Source of the DNA: Methanobrevibacter ruminantium
Lineage (GTDB): Archaea > Methanobacteriota > Methanobacteria > Methanobacteriales > Methanobacteriaceae
Assembly: GCA_004553595.1 (NCBI GenBank)
Contig: SFKZ01000033.1
Location: 1 to 9,748 of the forward strand
Direction of reading: 5' to 3'
DNA: 9,748 nucleotides
Positions 1-7,138 of the stretch are shown piece by piece (the first letter of the stretch is position 1; each line of letters starts with the position of its first letter). A program made the position numbers and the translations under genes. The notes beneath the pieces are model-generated. The model had not been told where the DNA came from. It ran no database searches and saw only the letters and a program-made list of their open reading frames with translations.

Positions 1-154
1 TTTGCTCCTTTGCTCAAAATGCCAATACTTGCTTATGAGCATGCTCCACGTCGCACGATCTAGGATGTATCATCCTGCGCCCTTCATGCTCTATCTGATG
101 CTTGGATGCTCCGCCTCGTATTTCATCACCTATATCCCCCAGCAACCAAAAGAA
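1..154. other. GC-rich non-coding segment, possible left genome end
   Basis: I see no convincing gene on either strand. The first 120 bases are about 49% GC by hand count, while the rest of the window looks closer to one third GC. Seen directly: a tandem 8-base repeat at the very start (TTTGCTCC at 1-8, TTTGCTCA at 9-16), an inverted repeat TGCTCA/TGAGCA (11-16 with 36-41), a perfect palindrome GAGCATGCTC (37-46), a hairpin AGGATG-TAT-CATCCT (62-76), and a direct repeat GATGCT (97-102, 105-110). It lies beyond the terminator of the late operon. If the window starts at the phage terminus, this could be a terminal replication or packaging region; that is inference. An assembly junction or host-derived sequence would explain the composition equally well. 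Confidence 0.35.
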
Positions 155-182
155 AAGGATCATCTATTTCTAGACAATCCTT
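151..182 (-). terminator. Rho-independent terminator of the late operon
   Basis: On the minus strand a 12-pair stem (182-171 with 166-155, including two consecutive G-U pairs) closes a GAAA tetraloop and is followed by a pyrimidine run, TTCTTTT. The stem can extend by one or two weaker pairs at its base. The U-tract lies only on the minus-strand side, so it works for leftward transcription and would end the late operon 26 bases after its last stop codon. Confidence 0.8.
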
Positions 183-185
183 CTT

Positions 186-207
186 ATCTCGTGGAGGTTG
201 ACGAGAT
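186..207 (-). repeat. Hairpin directly after the last late gene
   Basis: ATCTCGT (186-192) and ACGAGAT (201-207) form a perfect 7-pair stem around an 8-base loop. It starts at the base after the stop codon of the last late gene and sits just ahead of the terminator hairpin, giving two tandem hairpins at the 3' end of the late transcript. It has no U-tract of its own. A role in mRNA 3'-end protection or as an auxiliary terminator is inference. Confidence 0.6.
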
Positions 208-558
208 TTAGTTTAATTTATAAATATTTACTGTTGAACCGTCCGATATCGAATTTCCGGCTTCATTATAATAAACCCATAATAAATTATTAGGAACTGA
301 GTCTCCTACTTGTAAATATGCAGCATAACCACTATTTTTACTTCGCATTAAAGAACTTGTTGAAGATACGCCATCTTCAAAAACGACAACATTCAATAAA
401 GCGGTTAAATATTCGTCGAATTCATAATCGTATATTGTAATAATATAGAACCCTACTTCTAAATTTTTATCGAGGACAAAAAACTGTGTATTAGCATCTT
501 TGTTTAATTCCCCACTCGCGAAAGGCTTTTCGAACGGATTATAATTCATTCGTCTCAT
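208..558 (-). CDS. Unknown beta-rich protein after the capsid gene
   Basis: A 116-residue protein that I do not recognise. The sequence alternates hydrophobic and polar residues, with Tyr, Val, Asn and Ser-rich stretches (for example GFYIITIYDYEF near 36-47), which suggests a mostly beta-sheet fold; there is no signal peptide or membrane segment. The start at 558 is supported by AAGGCGG 8 bases upstream (567-573); a second Met at residue 4 has no such site. It begins only 3 bases after the capsid stop and is the last gene before the terminator. In phi29 the gene after the capsid gene encodes the head fibre (gp8.5, about 280 residues), so a capsid decoration, fibre or other virion protein is a reasonable guess from position alone. 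It is much shorter than gp8.5 and I see no sequence resemblance. Confidence 0.8.
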   Translation of the reverse strand: MRRMNYNPFEKPFASGELNKDANTQFFVLDKNLEVGFYIITIYDYEFDEYLTALLNVVVFEDGVSSTSSLMRSKNSGYAAYLQVGDSVPNNLLWVYYNEAGNSISDGSTVNIYKLN

Positions 559-561
559 AAA

Positions 562-1671
562 TTATTCCGCCTTATAAATACGAACAAAGGCATTCTTTGA
601 GATTTGACCTGTATAATCGAAATGTCTGAAGTAGTTGATGAAATCGCCTTCTCCGTTCATTTGATCGCGAACTGCGTTATATGCATTATATAAACGAATA
701 GCGCGTGAGTCTAATAATACAGCGAAGAATGAAGAATCAGCACTTCCGAAATCTTTAATAGTGATTTCTTCGGCTGGAACTGCGACTTTGTCGGCTTGGA
801 ATGCTCCCGCTTGAACATCAACTTCCATTACAGATTTAATCTTTTGAGTTAATAACAATTTTAATCCTGATGTAGCGCCTAAAGAATTTCCGTTAAGTGA
901 ATGACCTTCGGATAAATCTGAAGCGATTTCAACATCGTTTTTAATTGCCTTAATAAATGCTTCGCCTGTAGCGGTATCTGTTGGCTTTGCGATTTTAGTA
1001 ATTAAATCTAAAACAATAATAAATCCGTTTGATACTGCTTCAGCCCAGTTTGAAGCGCTGTTTTTATAAGGTTTTACAACGACTCCGCGAACATTAGATG
1101 TTGATGATTCTTTTAAATATGTATTAACAGCGTATGTTTGAGTTGCTGTGAAAACGGTTGAAGCGTTCATAGCATTATAACACATTTCGCATAAAGCGCC
1201 CACCATTTCACGTTTAACAGCATATTTATAAACTGCGTGAGAATCTTCAAGACGTTTCATAATTAAGGCTGTAATAGCGATTAATTCGCCTTCATTATTA
1301 ACGGCTCTTTCGATGTTTCCGTAAGGAATAGTTGTTTTAACATATTTTCTTCCTAACTCTTTTGAATATTGAGCTGGACGGAAAGTCGCGTAATTTGGTG
1401 CGAGAGTGTTCGCTCCGCTTGGATCATAGTCTTGAGCGAGAGATAAGTCAATTGACCATTCTTCAACAGTTTTTCCGAATTGAAGGACGTCAGAATCCAT
1501 ATATTGAAGTTTATCAATATAATCTGTATCTAAAGATGTAATTTTGCCGATTTTATCAGCAAGTCCGACAATATTATTTTTTGTAATAGCTAAATCATCG
1601 GAACATAATGAATTTTGAACAACATATTGAGTAATTACGGCTTTAAGTTGTTCATAAGCTAATTTTGCCAT
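562..1671 (-). CDS. Major capsid protein (phi29 gp8-like)
   Basis: A 369-residue protein forming the prohead shell. It carries features I associate with phi29-type capsid proteins in small gut podoviruses: an N-terminal half with the YDPSGANTLAP region near residues 82-92, and a C-terminal end with the EGDFINYFRHFDYTG stretch (about 341-355), a common signature of this family. phi29 gp8 is 448 residues and carries a C-terminal Ig-like (BIG2) domain; this protein is shorter and shows no obvious such extension, so the surface domain appears to be missing. The start at 1671 follows AAAGGA with a long spacing of about 12 bases. It lies immediately after the scaffold gene, as in phi29 (genes 7-8). 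Codon use is more GC-tolerant than in its neighbours, in line with high expression. Confidence 0.88.
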   Translation of the reverse strand: MAKLAYEQLKAVITQYVVQNSLCSDDLAITKNNIVGLADKIGKITSLDTDYIDKLQYMDSDVLQFGKTVEEWSIDLSLAQDYDPSGANTLAPNYATFRPAQYSKELGRKYVKTTIPYGNIERAVNNEGELIAITALIMKRLEDSHAVYKYAVKREMVGALCEMCYNAMNASTVFTATQTYAVNTYLKESSTSNVRGVVVKPYKNSASNWAEAVSNGFIIVLDLITKIAKPTDTATGEAFIKAIKNDVEIASDLSEGHSLNGNSLGATSGLKLLLTQKIKSVMEVDVQAGAFQADKVAVPAEEITIKDFGSADSSFFAVLLDSRAIRLYNAYNAVRDQMNGEGDFINYFRHFDYTGQISKNAFVRIYKAE

Positions 1672-1677
1672 AGAGTA

Positions 1678-1968
1678 TTATTTTCCTTTCTTGATGACGT
1701 CGGCGATGATATCTTCTAGAGATTTTTCTCCGTTAGACATTGAATCCTCTTTTTCAGGACTAGGAAATTTTGTATTTTTCACTAGCTGAATATAGTCGCT
1801 TTTCATATCATCATATTCTTTAATGAGTTTTTCGGATTCAGTTTTTGATTCATCTAAGATTTTAGATATTGCCGTTATTTTGTCGACGGATTCTTTATCT
1901 TGTGAATCAAGCATATTTGAGAGTGCTTTTTGTGCCTCTTCAATTTTAATTTGGATGTTATTTTTCAT
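1678..1968 (-). CDS. Scaffolding protein (phi29 gp7-like)
   Basis: A 96-residue, highly charged, helix-forming protein with coiled-coil character (about residues 5-62: IKIEEAQKAL, then KILDESKTESEKLIKEYDD). It ends in a lysine-rich tail after SLEDIIADVIKK. phi29 gp7 is 98 residues, likewise mostly coiled coil, and ends in a similar acidic-then-basic tail (IEDLEAKAKK). It would direct prohead assembly and then leave the shell. I chose the Met at 1968 and not the upstream Met at 2016, because a strong AGGAGGGG (1976-1983) lies about 9 bases before 1968, while the longer form has no ribosome site and would overlap the preceding gene by 59 bases. It overlaps the holin-like gene by 11 bases and is followed by the capsid gene. 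Confidence 0.8.
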   Translation of the reverse strand: MKNNIQIKIEEAQKALSNMLDSQDKESVDKITAISKILDESKTESEKLIKEYDDMKSDYIQLVKNTKFPSPEKEDSMSNGEKSLEDIIADVIKKGK

Positions 1969-2239
1969 CCTTTTTCCCCTCCTTAATTGTTGTTTGTATA
2001 TCATCAAGTCCTTCATGAACGATTTTATTCAATTCATCAATTTCTCCTGAATCAATAATTTCGTCCTTCTTGGCTTGTTTATACCATGATAATATTTTTA
2101 ATATAAATGAAGTTAAAACTGAAATAATTGTTAATACGAGACAAATTATCGAGAAAACATTTTCAATCCCTTCCATTGAGATTTGAAGTGATGTTGTAAT
2201 AACTGCGATTGTGTTCGCTAATGTAGATCCATTTTTCAT
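1958..2239 (-). CDS. Holin-like membrane protein
   Basis: A 93-residue protein with one clear transmembrane helix (about residues 27-51, VFSIICLVLTIISVLTSFIL), a weakly hydrophobic N-terminal stretch (8-20) and a strongly charged C-terminal half ending KEGKKDEK. One hydrophobic segment plus a charged tail fits a small phage holin, or a membrane anchor. Two Met codons compete: 2245, only 2 bases from GAGGAG (2248-2253), and 2239, 8 bases away; I chose 2239. It sits between the lower collar and scaffold genes, whereas phi29 places its holin (gene 14) next to the lysozyme gene. No endolysin is adjacent, so the holin call rests on topology and size only. Confidence 0.6.
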   Translation of the reverse strand: MKNGSTLANTIAVITTSLQISMEGIENVFSIICLVLTIISVLTSFILKILSWYKQAKKDEIIDSGEIDELNKIVHEGLDDIQTTIKEGKKDEK

Positions 2240-2241
2240 AA

Positions 2242-2904
2242 TCATATCTCCTCATAATTTAATGGCTCGATGAATAATCCTTCAAATTCGCTCGTCCAAT
2301 CTTTGATGATGTTTGAATAATTAATTTCAATTTCCTTCAATCGTAGAATCGGAGTTGTTGTATCAGTGAATGATTCAGATTCTCCTATTGAAGCGTTCGT
2401 CGCGTAATCGTTGGATTGATAATCAAGCTTCTCTTGTGGAACATCATTGAAACGTGATTTAGTTGTTGATGAAGTCTTTAATTGATTCATTAATGAAGTT
2501 TTTTGTTTATCATATTCTCCGATTAATACTTCATATCTATTTCTTGTTTGAGAAACAATTGATAAGAAACGAATTAAGAAATCCCAGAAATAATCTGAAA
2601 TATATCTAATCCATGTTTTATCTCCTAACGCTTCATCAATAGAAATTCCTAACTTCTTATAATCAATGAAAAAGACAAACATATCATAATAACGGAAATA
2701 GATTGATTTCCAAAGTTCGAATCCTGTTCCTTTTGTTTGATTAGTCCAGAAATCAGTTGATTCTGAATCTAGTTCATATCCGAATCCCTTTATAAATTCG
2801 GGGAATGTTGGATATGAAATTCCCATATAAGAAGCTGTTTTGACTGTTGCTGTATTAACTAAATCTTGAAGTGAAACAGCAACTCGATTACTCAATCTCA
2901 TCAT
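2242..2904 (-). CDS. Lower collar / tail-tube connector protein (phi29 gp11-like)
   Basis: A 220-residue protein of the distal collar, joining the portal to the tail knob. Seen: an aromatic-rich N-terminal half (WKSIYFRYYDMFVFF, about 65-79; YFWDFLIRF, 105-113), a helical middle, then the low-complexity segment SRFNDVPQ (150-157) followed by a Ser/Thr/Asp-rich stretch to about 184. An NDTPQ-type motif followed by such a stretch is typical of the phi29 gp11 family. An open frame runs up to 3003, but the AGGAGG at 2914-2919 points to the Met at 2904 (9-base spacing); the Met at 2911-2913 abuts the site and is unlikely. The start lies 17 bases inside the portal gene, so the two are probably translationally coupled. 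It ends in TGA. Confidence 0.8.
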   Translation of the reverse strand: MMRLSNRVAVSLQDLVNTATVKTASYMGISYPTFPEFIKGFGYELDSESTDFWTNQTKGTGFELWKSIYFRYYDMFVFFIDYKKLGISIDEALGDKTWIRYISDYFWDFLIRFLSIVSQTRNRYEVLIGEYDKQKTSLMNQLKTSSTTKSRFNDVPQEKLDYQSNDYATNASIGESESFTDTTTPILRLKEIEINYSNIIKDWTSEFEGLFIEPLNYEEI

Positions 2905-3790
2905 TTTCTTCATCCTCCTTTTCTGGACTTGTTTTAGCTTGTTTGAAGCACGATTTAGATTCAACGGATAAATGATAACCGAATAACTTATTCGCACGTT
3001 CACAGAATCCTTTTAATTGTATTGTAATACAATCTCCGCTTTTCTCAATATAATCATTGTTAGAATCAACTTCCGATGTAATTAAATGTTCCTTCTTTTC
3101 ATTGACTCCTAAATTGTTAATTCCGAGATACGTTAATAATTCATTCCATAGCGCGTTCTTATAATTATATAATTTGTCGATGATGTAAGGCGCTCCAGTG
3201 ATAAGTGTCGCTATGTTTCCGTTATAATCTTCAGGAACCCATATTTTCGGATTATCACTCGCGAGAGAATTATATATTTCTTCTATTGAGCGTTTATTTT
3301 CTTCGCTAGCTTTTATCATAAAAGGAACTTTTTGAGCGTTCATAGATAATTTAATTAACATTTCACAATCAACAATTTTATTGATGTAAACTTGAACGAA
3401 TCCAATTAATCCTTTCTTTGAAGGTTGAGCGTAGCAAATAACACATTCTTCGTCGACTTTTACTGGATGATTTGGAATGAATTGAGTCCCTCGAATATTA
3501 ATTAAATTGACTTCGGCTGGATAATCATTAACATTGAATGATGTTTCCGCGAATGTTGTTAAAATAAAGCGATCAGATTCAATCGGTTCGTTTTCAAAAT
3601 GTTTTAAAGGAAATAACGCGACTCGTCCTTCTTCGCTCCATAATTTACGCATTAAATAATTTTCTTGTTGATAGGTTAATCCTTTCCATTCGTGCGATGT
3701 TAAAAATAAATTATATACATTATTCATATATAACGCGCGAAGTTCATTTCTTGTTCGTTTTGTTGAAGGATATAATAATTCTTTCGGCAT
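2888..3790 (-). CDS. Upper collar / portal (head-tail connector, phi29 gp10-like)
   Basis: A 300-residue portal protein, close to the 309 residues of phi29 gp10. It forms the dodecameric channel at one prohead vertex through which the ATPase drives DNA, and on which the pRNA ring sits in phi29. The most telling segment is near residues 222-245, where GINNLGVNEKKEHLITSEV matches the conserved NNLxxxxKKERxxxxEV region of gp10. The C-terminus is strongly acidic (PEKEDEENDEIE). The start at 3790 has AAAGGAG (about 9-base spacing) that overlaps the end of the tail-knob gene. It is followed by the lower collar gene with a 17-base overlap. Upper then lower collar is the same relative order as phi29 genes 10-11. 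Confidence 0.87.
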   Translation of the reverse strand: MPKELLYPSTKRTRNELRALYMNNVYNLFLTSHEWKGLTYQQENYLMRKLWSEEGRVALFPLKHFENEPIESDRFILTTFAETSFNVNDYPAEVNLINIRGTQFIPNHPVKVDEECVICYAQPSKKGLIGFVQVYINKIVDCEMLIKLSMNAQKVPFMIKASEENKRSIEEIYNSLASDNPKIWVPEDYNGNIATLITGAPYIIDKLYNYKNALWNELLTYLGINNLGVNEKKEHLITSEVDSNNDYIEKSGDCITIQLKGFCERANKLFGYHLSVESKSCFKQAKTSPEKEDEENDEIE

Positions 3791-3804
3791 GTTTTAATTC
3801 TCCT

Positions 3805-6006
3805 TTACATTAAATCAATTTCATAATTTTCATATTTTTGAGCGAAATCATATTCATTATTATAATTATGTATAAATGTTATTCCGCTATTACATTTCGC
3901 GATTACATCATCAATTATTTCGGAATCCCAGTTGAACGTATTTTCGAACACTGGCTCGCATAATAGATAATCGAAATAGATTCTGTTGTTATGAGTTGGA
4001 ACTTTAAATTCGTTCGTGATATATCCGCAGTAATAGAATAAATTGTCTGTTAATTTTTGGATATTTTCGGAAACGCTCCATGTTTGAAGGTGGACTTTAT
4101 TTGATGAATATTTCTTTAATAAATCAACATCATCAGCGTTTAAGACTGTTGCTTTTTGTCTTTCATATTCAGCGAGTTTTTGATTTAAGTTTTGCTCAGC
4201 TGAGATAGTTGAATTGATCGCATTAATATAAGACATAATTCCACCGACAACTGCAGAAGCTCCTAAGGCAACATTCCCAGTTGCAAATCCTGCAATTGCT
4301 CCTGCGCTTGATAATGCGACTCCTGTCCACATAATCGCCTCACTTCGATTTTTTGTTTTTACATCATAATTGAATCCAGTTCTAAGATAGTTAATATATG
4401 ATGAATCAAACAAAGGCATTTCATTATTTCTATTAACGAAAAACATATAATCAAAATCAGATTGCTCGACATAAGACAAAGCTTCATCCTTTACGTTGAA
4501 ATACATTTTCGACGTGATCGCATTGGAAACATAATATTTCAAGATAGTTTTATTGAAATCTGACATCATTGAATTATAGTCTTGCTCAATTGATAAAACG
4601 TTCTCAAGTTTATAAATAAATGTAAATGAATCATAAACGTATTTTTTATAATAAAAATCCGAATGATAACATTTTGAATCAATAATACTTCTCAATTGTT
4701 TTTGTTGTGGATTTAATGTTATAACGGCTTTTTCAAGCGCGCCCATTGAATCATCATATCCGCTTAAATCAACAGCAAAATTCAAATTTTGAGAATCGAG
4801 TTTAATCATTCCGTTTTCAATCGTGAATGGAGTTGGCGATGTAAAGACTCCGTTTGAAACATTATATTTAATTGGACAATAAGGAAGCGCGATAACTTTA
4901 ACAAGACGAGAATCCGTTCTATCTAGCGATGAAAAAGGAATTGTTGATGTATCGCTATATTGATTAATATTAACCTTTTGTCCGTTATTATTAATATTAT
5001 AATCAAGTTCATATTCGCTCGTAGATTCAACGTTAAGATAAACATAAGTCGCTAATCCAGCGTTATATTCTTCATTAGTAAAATTTAAATTGATAAGTCC
5101 ACCATAAGTCCAAGAGCCGATAAATTCAACTTCAAAATTCTCATTTTTGTTCGTTTTAAACCATGATAAAGAAGTTCCATTTGATTTAAGTTGATAACCA
5201 ACAACAACGTTTGAACTATTCTTCGCGAATATAATCGCGGGATAATCATCAGAGAAAGAAGTTGTTGATGTTCCGATTTTTATTGATCCAGTATTTCCTA
5301 AGCGAGTAAATACAAGCGCGTTATATGTTCCGAGCATATTGAAAATTTGAGAAGATGTTAATTTATAAGTCGTTGTTGACGCGTTTTGAACTTTAATCGC
5401 TATATCGTTTAATAAATAACATTGAATCGGAGAATTTTCTCCAACAACTAAAGTCTGATATATTAAATACCATGACTTCGCACTATAAGGCGCTTTTTCT
5501 AATGTATTTAAAGCGATATCTTCTATTTTATAAAATGGAGCGATAATTGATTCAGATAATAACGGAATTCGACGAACATATCTATTTGATGAATTGTGTT
5601 CAGGATAAAAACGATTTTGATGCTCTCGAATGACTTTCGTCTTTTTATCAAATGATAATTTTCTAGGACTATCGCAAAAACAAGAATTTAAAGAATCCAT
5701 AATTAAATTTAATTTTATGCAATTCTTAGATAAAACTTCGATTGAGTCGACGTAATAATAAACTGGAGATTCATCATAATTTTTGATTTTAACGTATTTC
5801 GCAAATTGATAAAATGAAATTGGCGCTTGATATGATTGAGCATAAACAAGCTTGATAAAAGTTTGGAATGAATGATGAAAATATTGAATTTCTCTTGTGT
5901 CTAATAAATAACCAGCGAGAAAATTTTCTATATCATCAACGACAAAATTTTTCTCTTTAATGAGTGGAAATGATTTTGTTTGAGTGTCTCCGTAAATGTA
6001 AATCAT
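3805..6006 (-). CDS. Tail knob protein (phi29 gp9-like)
   Basis: A 733-residue distal tail protein, against 599 in phi29 gp9. The N-terminal part (MIYIYGDTQTKSFPL, then aromatic-rich sequence to about 110) and the C-terminal part (residues 620-690, with IYFDYLLCEP near 675-684) carry the knob-type signature. Between them is a Ser/Thr/Asn-rich beta region (about 190-370) that probably accounts for the extra length. Residues 557-594 form a long Gly/Ala-rich hydrophobic stretch (AIMWTGVALSSAGAIAGF and on), followed by a coiled-coil-like segment. In phi29 gp9 a comparable hydrophobic loop blocks the tail tube and inserts into the host membrane at DNA ejection. The start ATG overlaps the ATPase stop as ATGA; the AAGGAG upstream is an unusually distant 14 bases away, so coupling to the ATPase gene is likely. 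Confidence 0.85.
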   Translation of the reverse strand: MIYIYGDTQTKSFPLIKEKNFVVDDIENFLAGYLLDTREIQYFHHSFQTFIKLVYAQSYQAPISFYQFAKYVKIKNYDESPVYYYVDSIEVLSKNCIKLNLIMDSLNSCFCDSPRKLSFDKKTKVIREHQNRFYPEHNSSNRYVRRIPLLSESIIAPFYKIEDIALNTLEKAPYSAKSWYLIYQTLVVGENSPIQCYLLNDIAIKVQNASTTTYKLTSSQIFNMLGTYNALVFTRLGNTGSIKIGTSTTSFSDDYPAIIFAKNSSNVVVGYQLKSNGTSLSWFKTNKNENFEVEFIGSWTYGGLINLNFTNEEYNAGLATYVYLNVESTSEYELDYNINNNGQKVNINQYSDTSTIPFSSLDRTDSRLVKVIALPYCPIKYNVSNGVFTSPTPFTIENGMIKLDSQNLNFAVDLSGYDDSMGALEKAVITLNPQQKQLRSIIDSKCYHSDFYYKKYVYDSFTFIYKLENVLSIEQDYNSMMSDFNKTILKYYVSNAITSKMYFNVKDEALSYVEQSDFDYMFFVNRNNEMPLFDSSYINYLRTGFNYDVKTKNRSEAIMWTGVALSSAGAIAGFATGNVALGASAVVGGIMSYINAINSTISAEQNLNQKLAEYERQKATVLNADDVDLLKKYSSNKVHLQTWSVSENIQKLTDNLFYYCGYITNEFKVPTHNNRIYFDYLLCEPVFENTFNWDSEIIDDVIAKCNSGITFIHNYNNEYDFAQKYENYEIDLM

Positions 6007-7091
6007 ATATTTAAATATATCTCCTTAAATAAATAATAGCATTCAATACAATTGAAATCAATTCTTCGATATTTAATCGCAGTTTTTAAATTTGTAAATA
6101 ATTTTCTATCTTGTAAAGAAATCAAAGCACATCGAGCGACGAGTTCTTCATAATCGAAACAATAGGCGATTTTATTTGATGAAGAATTATCACATAAACG
6201 AATCCACCAAAATAAAACGGTGTCGAAGGTATCTCCACGATAGCATTCAATATACTTGTTCTCAATTTTGAAAATGAACTTCAAAGAATAATTCTTCGGA
6301 AGTGTTTCACAAAGTGGAATCTTTTCATCTTGAACCGCCATTCCATTAAAAGCGTATCTTGTATATGAATCATCAAATTTATATAACGGATTTGATTTTA
6401 AAATTAATTGTTTTAATTCTTCGCTTAATTCATAACATTGAATAACATAATTCGCGCCTGAGATAATCGCCCCAGGATGAAGAAGTCGAGTATTGACTTT
6501 TAATCCGACAAAATAAGGATTATATAAAGAATAAGGATTTCCTAAGAAATAAACAGGCATTGAAGCTTTTTCTCCGTTTTTATTACGAAATTCACGATTA
6601 AACGTGTTATATGTTTCAAGAAAACGAGCATATTCTCCCTTAAGATATTTTTCGCCTACAGATAAATCACAAATGAACTCATCCATTATCATCGCTTTAG
6701 CGTTCGGATATTGAAGTCTTTTTCGAATGCTGTTTTTCGTTGATAAAGAAACACAAACAGCGAATAAACGCTTTTCTCCACTTGTTGAATCTTCATTATA
6801 AATATGAACGATTCCCCCTTTTAATTCATCCGCCTTCCAAGATAATTTTAATTTAGGCGCGTCATCAAATTTATTATTATTTTCTTGAATAGAATAAATA
6901 TATCCTTCTGTAATATCGACGTTATTTCGCATTAATAAAATCGTTATCCCGCCTTTTAAATAATTTTTGTGCATAATCTCCCAGACGGCGGCGGTTGTTT
7001 TTCCTGGCTCACGTGGAGATATTACAAATTTAAATGGTTGTGGATATCCGTTAATTGATCTAAAACTATAATGAATATTATCTCTTTTCAT
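6003..7091 (-). CDS. DNA packaging ATPase (phi29 gp16-like)
   Basis: A 362-residue packaging motor ATPase; phi29 gp16 has 332. Seen: Walker A at residues 25-32, SPREPGKT, where the usual first Gly is Ser; Walker B at 133-138, AMIMDE, followed by F as in the phi29 VFDEF motif; a sensor-like FLGNPYSLYNPYF (182-194) matching the SNAVSVVNPYF region of gp16; and an Arg cluster (166-169) just before it, where gp16 places its arginine finger. Residues from about 215 on correspond to the C-terminal domain, which contacts pRNA in phi29. The start at 7091 is forced: a stop lies two codons upstream and the next Met (40) is past Walker A. There is no Shine-Dalgarno site, and the late promoter would place transcription start almost on the ATG, so the message may be leaderless. 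It ends in TGA. Confidence 0.88.
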   Translation of the reverse strand: MKRDNIHYSFRSINGYPQPFKFVISPREPGKTTAAVWEIMHKNYLKGGITILLMRNNVDITEGYIYSIQENNNKFDDAPKLKLSWKADELKGGIVHIYNEDSTSGEKRLFAVCVSLSTKNSIRKRLQYPNAKAMIMDEFICDLSVGEKYLKGEYARFLETYNTFNREFRNKNGEKASMPVYFLGNPYSLYNPYFVGLKVNTRLLHPGAIISGANYVIQCYELSEELKQLILKSNPLYKFDDSYTRYAFNGMAVQDEKIPLCETLPKNYSLKFIFKIENKYIECYRGDTFDTVLFWWIRLCDNSSSNKIAYCFDYEELVARCALISLQDRKLFTNLKTAIKYRRIDFNCIECYYLFKEIYLNI

Positions 7092-7097
7092 ATATTA

Positions 7098-7127
7098 ATT
7101 ATAACATGAGATAAGAAAATGTTACAA
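7098..7127 (-). promoter_or_regulatory. Late promoter, extended -10 type
   Basis: On the minus strand, TTGTAA (7127-7122) and a perfect TATAAT (7103-7098) are separated by 18 bases, and the -10 is preceded by TGT, giving an extended -10 (TGTTATAAT). The expected start point, 6-7 bases downstream, falls at about 7091-7092, on or next to the ATPase start codon. It would drive the whole leftward operon. Confidence 0.7.
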
Positions 7128-7138
7128 ATTTATATGTT

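Noticed and set aside
2..211. A 69-codon open frame on the plus strand at the left edge
   Set aside because: It starts only from a TTG at the window edge, has no ribosome site, is Cys/Met/Pro-rich with no recognisable fold, and runs antiparallel through the late terminator into the end of the late operon.
1174..1182. A second TGTTATAAT (minus strand) inside the capsid gene, possible internal promoter
   Set aside because: It is explained by the codons for Cys-Tyr-Asn, has no -35 match at 16-18 bases, and would produce a transcript starting within the capsid gene.
1969..2016. Longer N-terminus of the scaffold protein
   Set aside because: The AGGAGGGG at 1976-1983 lies inside this stretch and points to the Met at 1968, which gives the usual ~96-98 residue length.
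1823..2050. Plus-strand open frame of 75 codons
   Set aside because: It is the antisense shadow of the scaffold and holin-like genes, with no ribosome site and no resemblance to a protein family.
2905..3003. Longer N-terminus of the lower collar protein
   Set aside because: It would overlap the portal gene by 116 bases without a ribosome site, while AGGAGG at 2914-2919 supports the start at 2904.
208..7091. Mycoplasma-type genetic code (TGA as Trp)
   Set aside because: The long genes use TGG for Trp and have no internal TGA, while TGA serves as the stop for the ATPase and lower collar genes.
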